Shown piece after piece: positions 41,352-50,916 of a stretch of 64,000 nucleotides of DNA. The position numbers were made by a program, and so were the translations under genes. A model generated the notes under the pieces. That model ran no database searches, was not told the origin of the DNA, and saw only the letters and a list, made by a program, of their open reading frames with translations. This DNA is from Streptomyces sp. GESEQ-35 (GTDB lineage Bacteria; Actinomycetota; Actinomycetes; Streptomycetales; Streptomycetaceae), in contig NZ_JAFFSX010000022.1 in the NCBI RefSeq assembly GCF_017948485.1, positions 62,001-126,000 of the forward strand. The letters run 5' to 3'. How positions within the stretch are numbered: position 1 is the first letter of the stretch; each line of letters starts with the position of its first letter.

Positions 41352-42668
41352 GTGCACACCCCCTTCACCCCGCTCGCCACCGTCCCCGTGGACCCGCGCA
41401 CCGCCCGCGTCCACGAGGAGGGCTGGCAGTCCTGGAGCCCCAGCGGCGCCTACGCCCTCGGCGACACCCCCCACCGCCCGACCAACGCCAACTGGGCGAC
41501 CGTCTGCTACCGCCCCGGCGTCACCGTCCCCGCCGGGACCTTCCAGGGCGAGGGGCTGCTCGCGCTCGACCCGGGCGACGGCTCACCGGTCCGGCTGTGG
41601 GCGGCGGCGGACCCGCGGCACACGGTCCCGTCCATCCGGCTGACCGTCCAGGGCGACCACGCGGAGGTCAGCGCCGACGGGCCGGTGAAGCTGCTGACCG
41701 GGACGTCCGTCCAGGCGGTGCTGGCGGACTGGGCCGACGGCCTCGGCACACCGGCCCCTCGCCCGGCACCCACCGTCTGGTGCTCCTGGTACGAGTACTT
41801 CACCAACGTCACCGAGGACGACATCCACGAGAACCTCCGTGCGATGGACACCCTCGACCTGCCCATCGACGTCGTCCAGATCGACGACGGCTACCAGAGC
41901 GCCCTCGGCGACTGGCTCACCCTCTCCGGCCGCTTCCGCTCCCGCGCGGGCATCGCCGACACGATCCGCGCCCGGGGCCGCCGGGCGGGCATCTGGACGG
42001 CACCGTTCCTGGTGGACCCGAGCAGCAATCTGGCCGCCACCCAGCCCAACTGGCTGGTGCGCGACGAGAACGGCGCGCCCCTGAACGCCGGCGTCAACTG
42101 GGGCCACGACCTGTACGTCCTGGACACCACGCACCCGGAGGCCGCGGCCTACCTGGTCGAGGTGTTCACCACCCTGCGCGCCGAGGGCTACGACTACTTC
42201 AAGGTCGACTTCCTCTACGCGGGCGCCCTGGACGGCGTACGGCACTCCGGCGCGGACGCACTCACCGCGTACCGCGAGGGCATCACCCTCATCCGTGAGG
42301 CGATCGGCGAGGAGGCGTACTTGCTGGGCTGCGGCGCCCCGATCCTCCCCTCCATCGGCCTGTTCGACGCGATGCGCGTCAGCGCCGACACGGCCCCGTA
42401 CCGCCGCCCCCAGGCCGACGACTACAGCCAACCCGGCCAGGACGCCGCCGAGTTCACGGGCGTCGGACGACGGTGGCAGCACGGGCGGCTCTGGATCAAC
42501 GACCCGGACTGTCTGATGGCGCGTCCGGCGGTCGAGACGCGGGAGCGCTGGGCCGCGCACGTGGAGGCGACCGGCGGCCTGATGGCGTCCAGCGACCGGC
42601 TGCTGTCGCTGGACGAGTGGGGCGTGCAGACGACTCGCCGCCTTCTCACCGGAGTTGACGCATGCTGA
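41352..42668 (+). CDS. GH36 alpha-galactosidase
   Basis: A 438-aa cytoplasmic glycoside hydrolase (no signal peptide) of the GH36/melibiase group. Catalytic nucleophile Asp in YDYFKVDFLYAG (~residue 285); acid/base Asp in AMRVSADTAPYRRP (~residue 350). VWCSWYEYFTNVTEDDIHEN and PIDVVQIDDGYQSALGDWL are family landmarks. It lacks the long N-terminal beta domain of large GH36 enzymes. GTG start with a weak SD; the stop overlaps the beta-galactosidase start by seven bases. Would remove alpha-galactosyl residues from sugars brought in by the operon's importer. Confidence 0.88.
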   Translation: MHTPFTPLATVPVDPRTARVHEEGWQSWSPSGAYALGDTPHRPTNANWATVCYRPGVTVPAGTFQGEGLLALDPGDGSPVRLWAAADPRHTVPSIRLTVQGDHAEVSADGPVKLLTGTSVQAVLADWADGLGTPAPRPAPTVWCSWYEYFTNVTEDDIHENLRAMDTLDLPIDVVQIDDGYQSALGDWLTLSGRFRSRAGIADTIRARGRRAGIWTAPFLVDPSSNLAATQPNWLVRDENGAPLNAGVNWGHDLYVLDTTHPEAAAYLVEVFTTLRAEGYDYFKVDFLYAGALDGVRHSGADALTAYREGITLIREAIGEEAYLLGCGAPILPSIGLFDAMRVSADTAPYRRPQADDYSQPGQDAAEFTGVGRRWQHGRLWINDPDCLMARPAVETRERWAAHVEATGGLMASSDRLLSLDEWGVQTTRRLLTGVDAC

Positions 42669-44656
42669 ACGTCCCGGGCATCGCCTACGGCGGCGACTAC
42701 AACCCCGAGCAGTGGCCCGAGGACGTCTGGGCCGAGGACGTACGCCTGATGCGCGAGGCCGGCGTGACCATGGTCAGCGTCGGCATCTTCTCCTGGGCGC
42801 TGCTCGAACCGTCCGAGGGCGAGTACGACTTCTCGCGCATGGACCGGATCCTCGGTCTGCTGCACGAGCACGGCATCGCCGCCGACCTGGCGACCCCGAC
42901 GGCCGCACCCCCGGCGTGGTTCTTCAAGGCCCACCCGGAGGCGCTGCCCGTCGACAAGGACGGCCGCAGGCTCTCGTACGGCAGCCGCCAGACGTTCTGC
43001 CCTTCGAGCCCGGCCTACCGGGAGGCGGCGCTGCGGATCGCGGGCGCGCTGGCCGAGCGGTACGCCGACCACCCGGCTGTGGTGATGTGGCACGTCCACA
43101 ACGAGTACGGCTGCCACAACGCGGAGTGCTACTGCGACGAGAGCGCGGCGGCGTTCCGCGGCTGGCTGCGGGCCAAGTACGACGACCTGGCGGCGCTGAA
43201 CCACGCCTGGGGCACCGCCTTCTGGAGCCAGTGGTACTACGACTGGGACGAGATCATCCCGCCCCGCGCGACGGGCGCCGTCCCCAACCCGACCCACCAG
43301 CTGGACTGGCGCCGCTTCTGTAGCGACGCACTGCTGTCGCTGTACAAGGCCGAACGGGACGTACTGCGGGAGGCGGCCCCGTCGACCCCCGCCACCACCA
43401 ACTTCATGGTGATGTACAACTTCGACGCCCTGGACTACTGGCGCTGGGCCCCCGAGCTGGACGTGGTCTCGAACGACCACTACCTCCAGTCCGCCGACCC
43501 CGAGTCGGAGATCGACATCGCGCTCAGCGGCGACCTGGTGCGCTCCCTCGCGGGCGGCCCCTGGCTGCTGATGGAGCACTCGACGGGCGCGGTGAACTGG
43601 CAGCCGGTCAACAGGGCGAAGGACCCAGGGGAGTTGCGCCGCAACGCCCTCGCCCATGTCGCCCACGGTGCGGACGGCATCGCCTACTTCCAGTGGCGGG
43701 CCGCCAGGGCGGGCGCCGAACAGTGGCACTCGGCGATGCTGCCGCACGCGGGGACGGACAGCCAGATCTGGCGGGACGTCGTCCGACTCGGCGCGGATCT
43801 CAAGGCGTTGGCCGAAGTGCGCGGCAGCACGGGTACGGCGGAAGTGGCCGTGGTCTGGGACTGGGACGCACGCTGGGCGATGGAGCTGCCGTCGCAGCCG
43901 AGCGAGCAGGTCCGCTTCCAGGACCTGGTCCGTGACTGGTACGAGCCCCTGTGGCGGGCGGGCGTCGCCGTGGACTTCGTACGCCCGGACGCGGAGTTGT
44001 CCTCGTACCGTCTGGTCCTGGCCCCCAGCCTCTACCTGATCGACGACACGGGCGCCGCCAACCTCACCGGCTTCGCCGAGCGCGGCGGGACGCTGGCCGT
44101 CGGCTTCCACAGCGGGATGGTCGACCACAACTGCCATGTACGGCTGGGCGGTTACCCGGGCGCGTTCCGGGAGGCGCTCGGCGTCCGCACGGACGAACTG
44201 TTCCCGCTGCTGCCGGGCGAGAGGGTCGGCCTCGGCGGCGACGCGACCGGAACCCTGTGGTCGGAGCGCGTCCGCCTGGAAGGCGCCGAGGCGGTGGCGT
44301 CGTACACGGACGGCCCGCTGGAGGGAGTCCCGGCGGTGACCCGCAACTCCCACGGCACCGGCACGACCTGGTATCTGTCCACTCGCCCCGACCCGGACAC
44401 CCTCGCCGCCCTCCTGGAGCGCATCCGCGACGAGGCAGGCGTACGGCCGGTGCTGGACGCCGTCCCCGAGGGCATCGAGGCGGTGCTGCGGCGCGGCACG
44501 GACGCCGACTACCTCTTCCTGATCGACCATGCCGGAAAGGGAGCCGAGATCCCGGTCCCCTCGGACGCCACCGAACTCCTCACCGGGAAGCCGGTCACGG
44601 AGGGCACGGTCGAGGTGGCGCCGGGAGAGATCGCGGTCGTACGGCAGCCCCACTAG
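42662..44656 (+). CDS. GH42 beta-galactosidase
   Basis: A 664-aa cytoplasmic GH42 beta-galactosidase of typical length. The acid/base Glu is in VMWHVHNEYGCHNAECYCDE (~residue 145) and the nucleophile in WLLMEHSTGAVNW (~residue 305). The cysteines of HNAECYCDE belong to the structural zinc site found in this family. The C-terminal domains (trimerisation and small beta domain) are present. Its ATG lies within the alpha-galactosidase end. Cleaves beta-galactosides imported by the same operon; ends at a strong bidirectional terminator. Confidence 0.93.
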   Translation: MLNVPGIAYGGDYNPEQWPEDVWAEDVRLMREAGVTMVSVGIFSWALLEPSEGEYDFSRMDRILGLLHEHGIAADLATPTAAPPAWFFKAHPEALPVDKDGRRLSYGSRQTFCPSSPAYREAALRIAGALAERYADHPAVVMWHVHNEYGCHNAECYCDESAAAFRGWLRAKYDDLAALNHAWGTAFWSQWYYDWDEIIPPRATGAVPNPTHQLDWRRFCSDALLSLYKAERDVLREAAPSTPATTNFMVMYNFDALDYWRWAPELDVVSNDHYLQSADPESEIDIALSGDLVRSLAGGPWLLMEHSTGAVNWQPVNRAKDPGELRRNALAHVAHGADGIAYFQWRAARAGAEQWHSAMLPHAGTDSQIWRDVVRLGADLKALAEVRGSTGTAEVAVVWDWDARWAMELPSQPSEQVRFQDLVRDWYEPLWRAGVAVDFVRPDAELSSYRLVLAPSLYLIDDTGAANLTGFAERGGTLAVGFHSGMVDHNCHVRLGGYPGAFREALGVRTDELFPLLPGERVGLGGDATGTLWSERVRLEGAEAVASYTDGPLEGVPAVTRNSHGTGTTWYLSTRPDPDTLAALLERIRDEAGVRPVLDAVPEGIEAVLRRGTDADYLFLIDHAGKGAEIPVPSDATELLTGKPVTEGTVEVAPGEIAVVRQPH

Positions 44657-44695
44657 AAGACAGCCCCACTGGACAGCAACCCCACCGAACAGACC

Positions 44696-44729
44696 GGGGC
44701 GCGGCACGACCCTCGACGTGCCGCGCCCC
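44696..44729. terminator. Bidirectional terminator between beta-galactosidase and bglC
   Basis: Perfect 13-bp stem GGGGCGCGGCACG / CGTGCCGCGCCCC with an 8-nt loop between convergent operons. Confidence 0.85.
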
Positions 44730-44738
44730 GCCCCCCGC

Positions 44739-46166
44739 TCAGTCCCCCTCTACGGCCGGCAACGCCCCCGTGCGCGCTGCCTCCCCGTACCACAGCGCGC
44801 TCGACTTCGGCGTCCGCTCCAGCGTCGAGTAGTCCACATAGACCGCGCCGAAGCGCTTGCCGTAGCCGTACGCCCACTCGAAGTTGTCCATCAGGGACCA
44901 CAGGTAGTAGCCGCGGACGTCGGCGCCGTCGCTGATCGCCCGGCGTACGGCGGTCAGGTGGCCGTGGAGGTAGGCGATCCGCTCGGGGTCGTGGACGCGG
45001 CCGTCCGGGTCCGGCTTGTCGTCGTAGGCGGCGCCGTTCTCCGTCACGTACAGGGGCAGGCCCGGAGCCTCCCGCGTGTAGCGCATGATCAGGTCGTGCA
45101 GGCCGGTCGGGTCGATCGTCCAGCCCATCTCCGTGCGCTCGCCCGGGGTCTGGTGGAAGGCGACGTCGTCCGCGCCCGGCCAGGGGGAGAACGAGCTCGC
45201 TCCGTGGCCGTCCACCCGCGGGCCGCTCGCGTCCGGCTCCGTCGCCGAAACCAGCGCCGGGGTGTAGTAGTTGAGGCCCAGCGCGTCCAACGGCTGGTGG
45301 ATCAGGGCGAGATCGCCGTCCAGGACGTACGACCAGTCCGTGACCGACGACGTCGCCGCGAACAGTGTCTCCGGGTAGCGGCCGCTGAGCATCGGACCGT
45401 GGAAGACGCCGTTGGCGAGGTCGTCGATCTTCCGGGCCGCCGCCAGGTCGGCCGGGTCCTCGGAAACCGTCCTGACCACCGAGGAGTTGAGGCTCACCGC
45501 CACGGAGTTGCGGGCCGGCATCGCCGAGCGCAGAGCCGACGTACCCAGTCCGTGCGCCAGGTTCAGATGGTGGGCCGCCTTCAGCGAGGCCGCCGCGTCC
45601 GTGCGGCCCGGCGCGTGCACCCCCGACCCGTAGCCCAGGAACGCGCTGCACCACGGCTCGTTGAGTGTGATCCACTGCTCCACCCGGTCACCGAGCGCCT
45701 CGCCGACGATCCGCGCGTACTCGGCGAACCGGAACGCCGTGTCCCGCTCCGGCCAGCCGCCCGCGTCCTCCAGCTCCTGCGGCAGATCCCAGTGGTAGAG
45801 GGTGAGGGCCGGTTTGATGCCGGCCGCCAGCAGTTCGTCGACCAGCCGGCGGTAGAAGTCCAGGCCGCGCTGGACGGCAGGACCGCGGCCCGTCGGCTGC
45901 ACCCGCGGCCAGGAGACCGAGAAGCGGTACGCGGTCAGGCCCAGCTCCGCCATCAGCGCGACGTCCTCGCGGTAGCGGTGGTAGTGGTCGACAGCGATGT
46001 CACCGTGCTCACCGCCGGCCGTCCTCCCCGGCGTATGGCTGAAGGTGTCCCAGATCGAGGGGGTGCGGCCGTCCTCCCGCACCGCCCCCTCGATCTGGTA
46101 CGCGGAGGTCGCGGCGCCCCAGAGGAAGGCGGGAGGAAAGGTCACGGGCGTTTCGGACTCAGGCAT
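44739..46166 (-). CDS. bglC: GH1 beta-glucosidase
   Basis: A 475-aa cytoplasmic GH1 enzyme that hydrolyses cellobiose and short cello-oligosaccharides to glucose. Acid/base Glu in WITLNEPWCSAFLG (~residue 175); nucleophile Glu in LYVTENGAAYDD (~residue 380). The N-terminal FLWGAATSAYQIEGA is the family signature. Last gene of the cellobiose locus. A CebR-type operator overlaps the ATG and supplies the SD-like GGGAG, so repressor binding would block both its transcription and its start region. Known as the CebR-controlled beta-glucosidase in other Streptomyces. Confidence 0.94.
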   Translation of the reverse strand: MPESETPVTFPPAFLWGAATSAYQIEGAVREDGRTPSIWDTFSHTPGRTAGGEHGDIAVDHYHRYREDVALMAELGLTAYRFSVSWPRVQPTGRGPAVQRGLDFYRRLVDELLAAGIKPALTLYHWDLPQELEDAGGWPERDTAFRFAEYARIVGEALGDRVEQWITLNEPWCSAFLGYGSGVHAPGRTDAAASLKAAHHLNLAHGLGTSALRSAMPARNSVAVSLNSSVVRTVSEDPADLAAARKIDDLANGVFHGPMLSGRYPETLFAATSSVTDWSYVLDGDLALIHQPLDALGLNYYTPALVSATEPDASGPRVDGHGASSFSPWPGADDVAFHQTPGERTEMGWTIDPTGLHDLIMRYTREAPGLPLYVTENGAAYDDKPDPDGRVHDPERIAYLHGHLTAVRRAISDGADVRGYYLWSLMDNFEWAYGYGKRFGAVYVDYSTLERTPKSSALWYGEAARTGALPAVEGD

Positions 46167-46179
46167 GGAAGCGCTCCCA
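46166..46179. promoter_or_regulatory. CebR-type operator at the bglC start
   Basis: TGGAAGCGCTCCCA, one mismatch from the perfect CebR palindrome. It overlaps the first base of the bglC ATG, and its GGGAG (minus strand) sits where the SD should be. Confidence 0.8.
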
Positions 46180-46267
46180 TTGGAGGTCGGGAAGACCGGA
46201 GACGGAGGGGGAGGGGGACAAGGGGCCGAGGCGGCGGTGACTCGGCCCCTTGGGCGGCGGGCGGGCG

Positions 46268-47167
46268 TCAGCCCTTAATCGCGCCCTGCATGATGCCGCC
46301 CACGATCTGCTTGCCGAACAGCAGGAAGGCGATCAGCAGCGGCAGCGTGCCCAGCAGCGCGCCCGCCATGATCACCGCCTGGTCCGGGACATAGCCGGTA
46401 CCGAGGGAGTTCAGCGCGACCTGCACGGTCGGGTTCTCCTGGTTCAGGGCGATGATCGGCCACAGGAAGTCGTTCCAGGCGAACACGAACGTCAGCAGGC
46501 CCAGCACGGCCATCGCGGGCCGCGCCGCCGGGAAGACCACGTGCCACACGACCCGCAGACTGCTCGCCCCGTCCACCCGCGCCGCCTCGATCAGCTCCGT
46601 CGGCAGCGCCTGCACCAGGTACTGCCGCATGAAGAACGTGCCGAACGCGGTGCACAGGGTGGGCAGGATGACGGTCTGGAGCTGGTTCGACCAGCCCAGG
46701 TCGGCCATCCACAGATACAGCGGTACGACGGCCAGCTGCGGCGGGATCATCATCGTGCCGATGGTCAGCAGGAGCAGCACACCGGAGAACCTGAACCGCA
46801 GCTTGGCGAAGGCGAACCCGGCGAGTGTGGAGAACAGCACCGTGGAGACGGTGATCGTGCCCGCGACGAACGTCGTGTTGAACATCGCCGTGCCGAGACC
46901 CCCCTCCTCCCACGCCGTCTCCATGTTCTTGAACAGGTTCCCGCCGAACCACAGCGGCGGCGGAGTCTCCGCGAGCCGCCGGTCGGTGCGAGAGGCGGCG
47001 ATCGCCGTCCACACCAGCGGCGCCAGCGACACCAGGGCGAAGACGGTCAGGACGACGTAGGTCACCGGGCCGGCGTGCCGCTGCTTGCCCGCGCCCATGA
47101 TCCTCAGGCGCCGTGGTGCATCCCTCTTCACCGGCGCCTGAGGTCGCGTCAGTTCACTTGTGGTCAT
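46268..47167 (-). CDS. cebG: Cellobiose ABC transporter permease
   Basis: A 299-aa MalG-type permease with six membrane segments (VTYVVLTVFALVSLAPLVWT; MMIPPQLAVVPLYLWMADLG). The EAA loop is LIEAARVDGASSLRVVWHVV. ATG overlaps the cebF stop (ATGA). With CebF it forms the channel for cellobiose/cellotriose delivered by CebE; energised by the shared MsiK ATPase in studied species. About 100 bases separate it from bglC. Confidence 0.92.
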   Translation of the reverse strand: MTTSELTRPQAPVKRDAPRRLRIMGAGKQRHAGPVTYVVLTVFALVSLAPLVWTAIAASRTDRRLAETPPPLWFGGNLFKNMETAWEEGGLGTAMFNTTFVAGTITVSTVLFSTLAGFAFAKLRFRFSGVLLLLTIGTMMIPPQLAVVPLYLWMADLGWSNQLQTVILPTLCTAFGTFFMRQYLVQALPTELIEAARVDGASSLRVVWHVVFPAARPAMAVLGLLTFVFAWNDFLWPIIALNQENPTVQVALNSLGTGYVPDQAVIMAGALLGTLPLLIAFLLFGKQIVGGIMQGAIKG

Positions 47168-48192
47168 TGGGACTTCCTCAGACGTCGGGTGAACACCAGG
47201 TTGATCACGGCGACGATCACCAGGATCAGGAACATCGACCACGCGATCGCCGACGCCTTGCCGAGGTTGCCGATGATCCAGCCCTGGTCGTACATGTACA
47301 GACCGAGCGTCTGGTACTGGTGGTCGGAGCCGCCCTTGGAGCCGCTGACCCCGCCGAACAGCAGGGGCTCACCGAAGAGCTGGGTCGCGCCGATCGTGGA
47401 GACGACCACCGTGAACAGGATCGTCGGCCGCAGCTGCGGGATCGTCACATGGATGAACTGCTGCCAGCGGTTCGCGCCGTCTATCGACGCCGACTCGTAC
47501 AGGTCGGACGGGATCGCCTGCATCGCCGCGAGGTAGATCAGCGTGTTGTAGCCGGTCCACCGCCAGATCACGATCGACGACACGGCGAACTGCGAACCCC
47601 AGTCCGACTCACGCCAGTTGACCGGATCGATGCCGATGCCGCCGAGCGCCCAGTTGATCGCGCCGCCGTCCCAGGAGTACAGCAGCACGAACACCAGCGT
47701 CGCCGCCGCCACCGAGGTGGCGTACGGGGTGAGCATCACGACCCGCCACATCGTCGAACCGCGCAGCCGGTAGTTGAGCAGGTGCGCCAGGCCGATCGCC
47801 ATCATCAGCTGCGGCACGGTCGAGATGACACCGATGGTGAACGTGTTCCACAGGGCGTTCCAGAAGAAGTCCGAGGACAGCAGGTTCTGGTAGTTGTCCA
47901 GGCCCGCCCACGTCTGGCCGTCCAGGTTCGACAGCTGCACGTTGTGCAGCGAATACCAGGCCGTGTAGAGCAGCGGGATGAGGGAGAAAGCCCCGAAGAC
48001 GATGAAGAAGGGGGCGATGAACGCGTACGGCGACGCCTTCATGTCCCAGCGGTACAGCCGGCTCCGCCAGGAACCCGGGCCCGGGGGCGGCGTACCGCGA
48101 CCGTGAGCGCCCCGGGCCGCGCCCGGCTCATCGCCGGACGCGGCCTCGGCGCTCGACGCAGGATGCGCGAGAGCCTCTTTGGAGCTGGTCAC
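47164..48192 (-). CDS. cebF: Cellobiose ABC transporter permease
   Basis: A 342-aa MalF-type permease. A ~50-residue hydrophilic, Gly/Pro-rich N-terminus precedes six membrane segments (YAFIAPFFIVFGAFSLIPLL first). The EAA loop is LYESASIDGANRWQQFIHVT. The start GTG overlaps the cebE stop (GTGA); the longer ORF upstream is out of context. Partner of CebG. Confidence 0.92.
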   Translation of the reverse strand: MTSSKEALAHPASSAEAASGDEPGAARGAHGRGTPPPGPGSWRSRLYRWDMKASPYAFIAPFFIVFGAFSLIPLLYTAWYSLHNVQLSNLDGQTWAGLDNYQNLLSSDFFWNALWNTFTIGVISTVPQLMMAIGLAHLLNYRLRGSTMWRVVMLTPYATSVAAATLVFVLLYSWDGGAINWALGGIGIDPVNWRESDWGSQFAVSSIVIWRWTGYNTLIYLAAMQAIPSDLYESASIDGANRWQQFIHVTIPQLRPTILFTVVVSTIGATQLFGEPLLFGGVSGSKGGSDHQYQTLGLYMYDQGWIIGNLGKASAIAWSMFLILVIVAVINLVFTRRLRKSQ

Positions 48193-49511
48193 TGGCCGAG
48201 CACGTCCTTGATCTCCTTGCCGGCTGCGTCCCAGCCCTCGTCGGCCGACTTGCCCTTCTGCTCGACCTGGAGGATGCCGACGTCGGTCAGCGCGGTGTTG
48301 ATCGCCTGGTCCTTGATGCCGAAGTACTGGCTCGGGATGGTCTCGGCCGAGGCCGAGAAGATCTCCGTGATCGGCGCGTTCGAGAAGTACGCCGTGGTGG
48401 CGGCCGCAGGCTTCAGGCTGTCGTACGCCGACGGGGTCGACGGGAAGCTGGCCTGCTTGGCGAAGACCTTCGCCTGCTGCTCGGGCGCGGTCAGCCACTT
48501 CGCCAGCTCGACGGCCTCCTTCTGGTTCTTGCTCGCCGTCGGCACGCCGAGGAAGGAGCCGCCCCAGTTGGACGCGGTCGGGGCCGCCGCCACGTCCCAC
48601 TTGCCCTTGCCGGAGTCACCGGACTTCTCCAGGATGTAGCCGATCATCCAGGCCGGGCAGGCCACCGTGGCGAAGGTGCCGTTCGCGTAGCCCTGGTCCC
48701 ACGGCTTGTCGAACTGCTTCAGCTTCGCCGACATGTCGCTGGTCGCCACCTCCATGGCGACGTTCCAGGCCTTCTTGACGCTCGCCGACTTGTCCCAGGT
48801 GACGGTGCCGTCCGTTTGGTAGTACCGCTCGGGCTCGCCGCCGAGGGCCGCGTTGTAGACCGAGGAGGCCGAGTCCACGAACTTGGTGCCGCTGGGCGCC
48901 TTCTCCATGTACTGCTTGCCCAGGTCGACGTACTTGCCCCAGTCGCCCTTCCACTGCTCGGCGAGCTTGGTGCGGTCGGTCTCCAGGCCGGCCTTCTCGA
49001 ACAGGTCCTTGCGGTAGCAGATCGCCATCGGGCCGACATCGGTGCCGAGTCCGATCTGCTTGCCGTCCTTGGTGGTGGCCTGGGCGTTCTTCCAGTCCAG
49101 CCACTGGGACTTGTCGACCTCCTTGCCGAGATCGACGAACTTGTCGGCCTGGGTCTCCACCGCCTCGGTGACGTTCATGATCTCGATCGCCTGGATGTCG
49201 TCGGCACCGGATCCGGCCTGTAGCCGGGTGAGGACCTTGGGCCAGTACACGTCGGTCCGGGTGGTGACGTTCTCCTTGATGCTGATGTCGGGGTGGAGCT
49301 TCATGTACTCGTCGTAGAGGCCGGCCTGCTTGTAGCCGAAGGTGCCGAACGTACCGACGGTCAGGGTGGTCTTGCCGTCGGCGTTGCCGCCGCCCTCGTT
49401 CGATCCGGAGCCGTCCGAGTCCTCGGCGCATCCGGCCAGCAGGCCCGTAGTCAGCGCGGCGGCGACCGCGAGGGCCGACAGCCTGCGGGACCGGCGGGTA
49501 CTCGTGCGCAT
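48189..49511 (-). CDS. cebE: Cellobiose/cellotriose-binding lipoprotein
   Basis: A 440-aa solute-binding lipoprotein. The basic n-region RRSRRLSALAVAAALTTG leads to the lipobox LLAGC, followed by a Gly/Ser/Asn tether (about residues 29-45). The binding fold contains PDISIKENVTTRTDVYWPKV and NWGGSFLGVPTASKNQKEAV. First gene of the minus-strand operon cebE-cebF-cebG. A perfect CebR box lies 116 bp upstream. In plant-pathogenic Streptomyces this protein senses cello-oligosaccharide inducers; the role here is presumably cellulose-breakdown-product uptake. Confidence 0.94.
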   Translation of the reverse strand: MRTSTRRSRRLSALAVAAALTTGLLAGCAEDSDGSGSNEGGGNADGKTTLTVGTFGTFGYKQAGLYDEYMKLHPDISIKENVTTRTDVYWPKVLTRLQAGSGADDIQAIEIMNVTEAVETQADKFVDLGKEVDKSQWLDWKNAQATTKDGKQIGLGTDVGPMAICYRKDLFEKAGLETDRTKLAEQWKGDWGKYVDLGKQYMEKAPSGTKFVDSASSVYNAALGGEPERYYQTDGTVTWDKSASVKKAWNVAMEVATSDMSAKLKQFDKPWDQGYANGTFATVACPAWMIGYILEKSGDSGKGKWDVAAAPTASNWGGSFLGVPTASKNQKEAVELAKWLTAPEQQAKVFAKQASFPSTPSAYDSLKPAAATTAYFSNAPITEIFSASAETIPSQYFGIKDQAINTALTDVGILQVEQKGKSADEGWDAAGKEIKDVLGQ

Positions 49512-49626
49512 TGCGTCCTCCTGTTGCCTGACGTGCCGACCCCCCGGCCAACTGCACTGTTGGGCCCGTTGGTTCTCGCTGCGGCTCGGGCGGGGAACGT
49601 GCGGGATGTTTATGTGTCAGGTACTG

Positions 49627-49640
49627 TGGGAGCGCTCCCA
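49627..49640. promoter_or_regulatory. CebR operator upstream of cebE
   Basis: TGGGAGCGCTCCCA, a perfect 14-bp palindrome identical to the published CebR box, in the 329-bp gap between cebE and cebR. Nothing else recognisable lies in that gap apart from promoter sequence. Confidence 0.92.
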
Positions 49641-49840
49641 CATGTGATGTGTTGAAGAGTCGTCGGTCCGGGCGGGGGTGTCAAGGGAGCGGGCGCGGAG
49701 AGATGCGTTCAGTTATCGGGCTGTTAACTGGACCTCGGGGCAGGATCCGGCCGGTCGGGGCGACGGCTCGGAAGGTCACCATCTCAGCCGGGACTGTTAG
49801 ATTCCAGGCCGGCGCGTTGACGGTGGAAGGGCGGAGCCAC

Positions 49841-50896
49841 ATGGCAATCCATGGAGCGCGGGGCCGGAGTGGCGGTCGGCCCACCCTTGAAGAGGTCGCC
49901 GCCCGCGCCGGGGTCGGCCGTGGCACGGTCTCCCGGGTGATCAACGGCTCGCCCCGGGTCAGCGACGCCACCCGCGCGGCCGTCGAGGCGGCGGTCGCGG
50001 AACTCGGCTACGTCCCGAACACCGCCGCCCGCGCCCTCGCCGCCAACCGCACCGACGCGATCGCCCTGGTCGTCCCCGAGCCGGAGACCCGCTTCTTCGC
50101 GGAGCCGTACTTCTCGGACATGCTGAAGGGCGTGGGCGCCGAACTCTCCGACACGGAGATGCAGTTGCTGCTGATCTTCGCCGGCAGCGACCGGGAGCGC
50201 GCCCGCCTGGCCCAGTACCTCGCCGCACACCGCGTCGACGGCGTCCTGCTGGTCTCGGTCCACGCGGACGACCCGCTCCCCGACCTCCTCGTCCAGCTCG
50301 AGATACCCGCGGTGATCAGTGGCCCGCGCTCGGCCGCCGAGAGGCTCACCTCGGTCGACTCCGACAACTATGGCGGCGCCCGCTCGGCCGTGGAGCACCT
50401 CCTCGCCCGCGGCCGCCGCACGATCGCCCACATCACCGGCCGCCAGGACGTCTACGGCGCCCAGCGCCGCGTCGACGGCTACCGCGACGCCCTGCGCGAC
50501 GCGGGCCAGGAGGTCGACGAACTCCTCATCGAACCCGGCGACTTCACCGAAGAGGGCGGCCACCGCGCGATGGCCAAGCTGATCGGGCGCTGCCCCGGCC
50601 TGGACGCGGTCTTCGCCGGCTCCGACGTGATGGCGGCGGGCGCCCGCCAGGTCCTCCGCGAGGCCGGCCGCCGCATCCCCGACGACGTCGCCCTCGTCGG
50701 CTACGACGACTCCGCCATCGCCCGCCACATGGACCCACCCCTCACCAGCGTCCGCCAGCCCATCGAGGAGATGGGCCGCCGCATGATCGACCTCCTCCTC
50801 ACAGAGATAGCCGACCGCCGCCCACCGGCATCCCGGGGACTGGAGCGACGGCAGGTGGTACTGGCGACAGAACTGGTGCCGCGCGCGTCGTCGTAG
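49841..50896 (+). CDS. cebR: LacI-family cellobiose repressor
   Basis: A 351-aa LacI/GalR repressor. The DNA-binding headpiece is PTLEEVAARAGVGRGTVSRV (~residues 15-34) with a hinge at ALAANRTDAIALVV; the periplasmic-binding-like effector domain follows (GPRSAAERLTSVDSDNYGGA; VALVGYDDSAIARHMDPPLT). ATG with GGAG five to six bases upstream. It is divergent from cebE and the locus holds two CebR boxes, so it is taken as CebR, released by cellobiose or cellotriose. Confidence 0.93.
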   Translation: MAIHGARGRSGGRPTLEEVAARAGVGRGTVSRVINGSPRVSDATRAAVEAAVAELGYVPNTAARALAANRTDAIALVVPEPETRFFAEPYFSDMLKGVGAELSDTEMQLLLIFAGSDRERARLAQYLAAHRVDGVLLVSVHADDPLPDLLVQLEIPAVISGPRSAAERLTSVDSDNYGGARSAVEHLLARGRRTIAHITGRQDVYGAQRRVDGYRDALRDAGQEVDELLIEPGDFTEEGGHRAMAKLIGRCPGLDAVFAGSDVMAAGARQVLREAGRRIPDDVALVGYDDSAIARHMDPPLTSVRQPIEEMGRRMIDLLLTEIADRRPPASRGLERRQVVLATELVPRASS

Positions 50897-50916
50897 GCAG
50901 GCCCGGTTCCGTGCCG

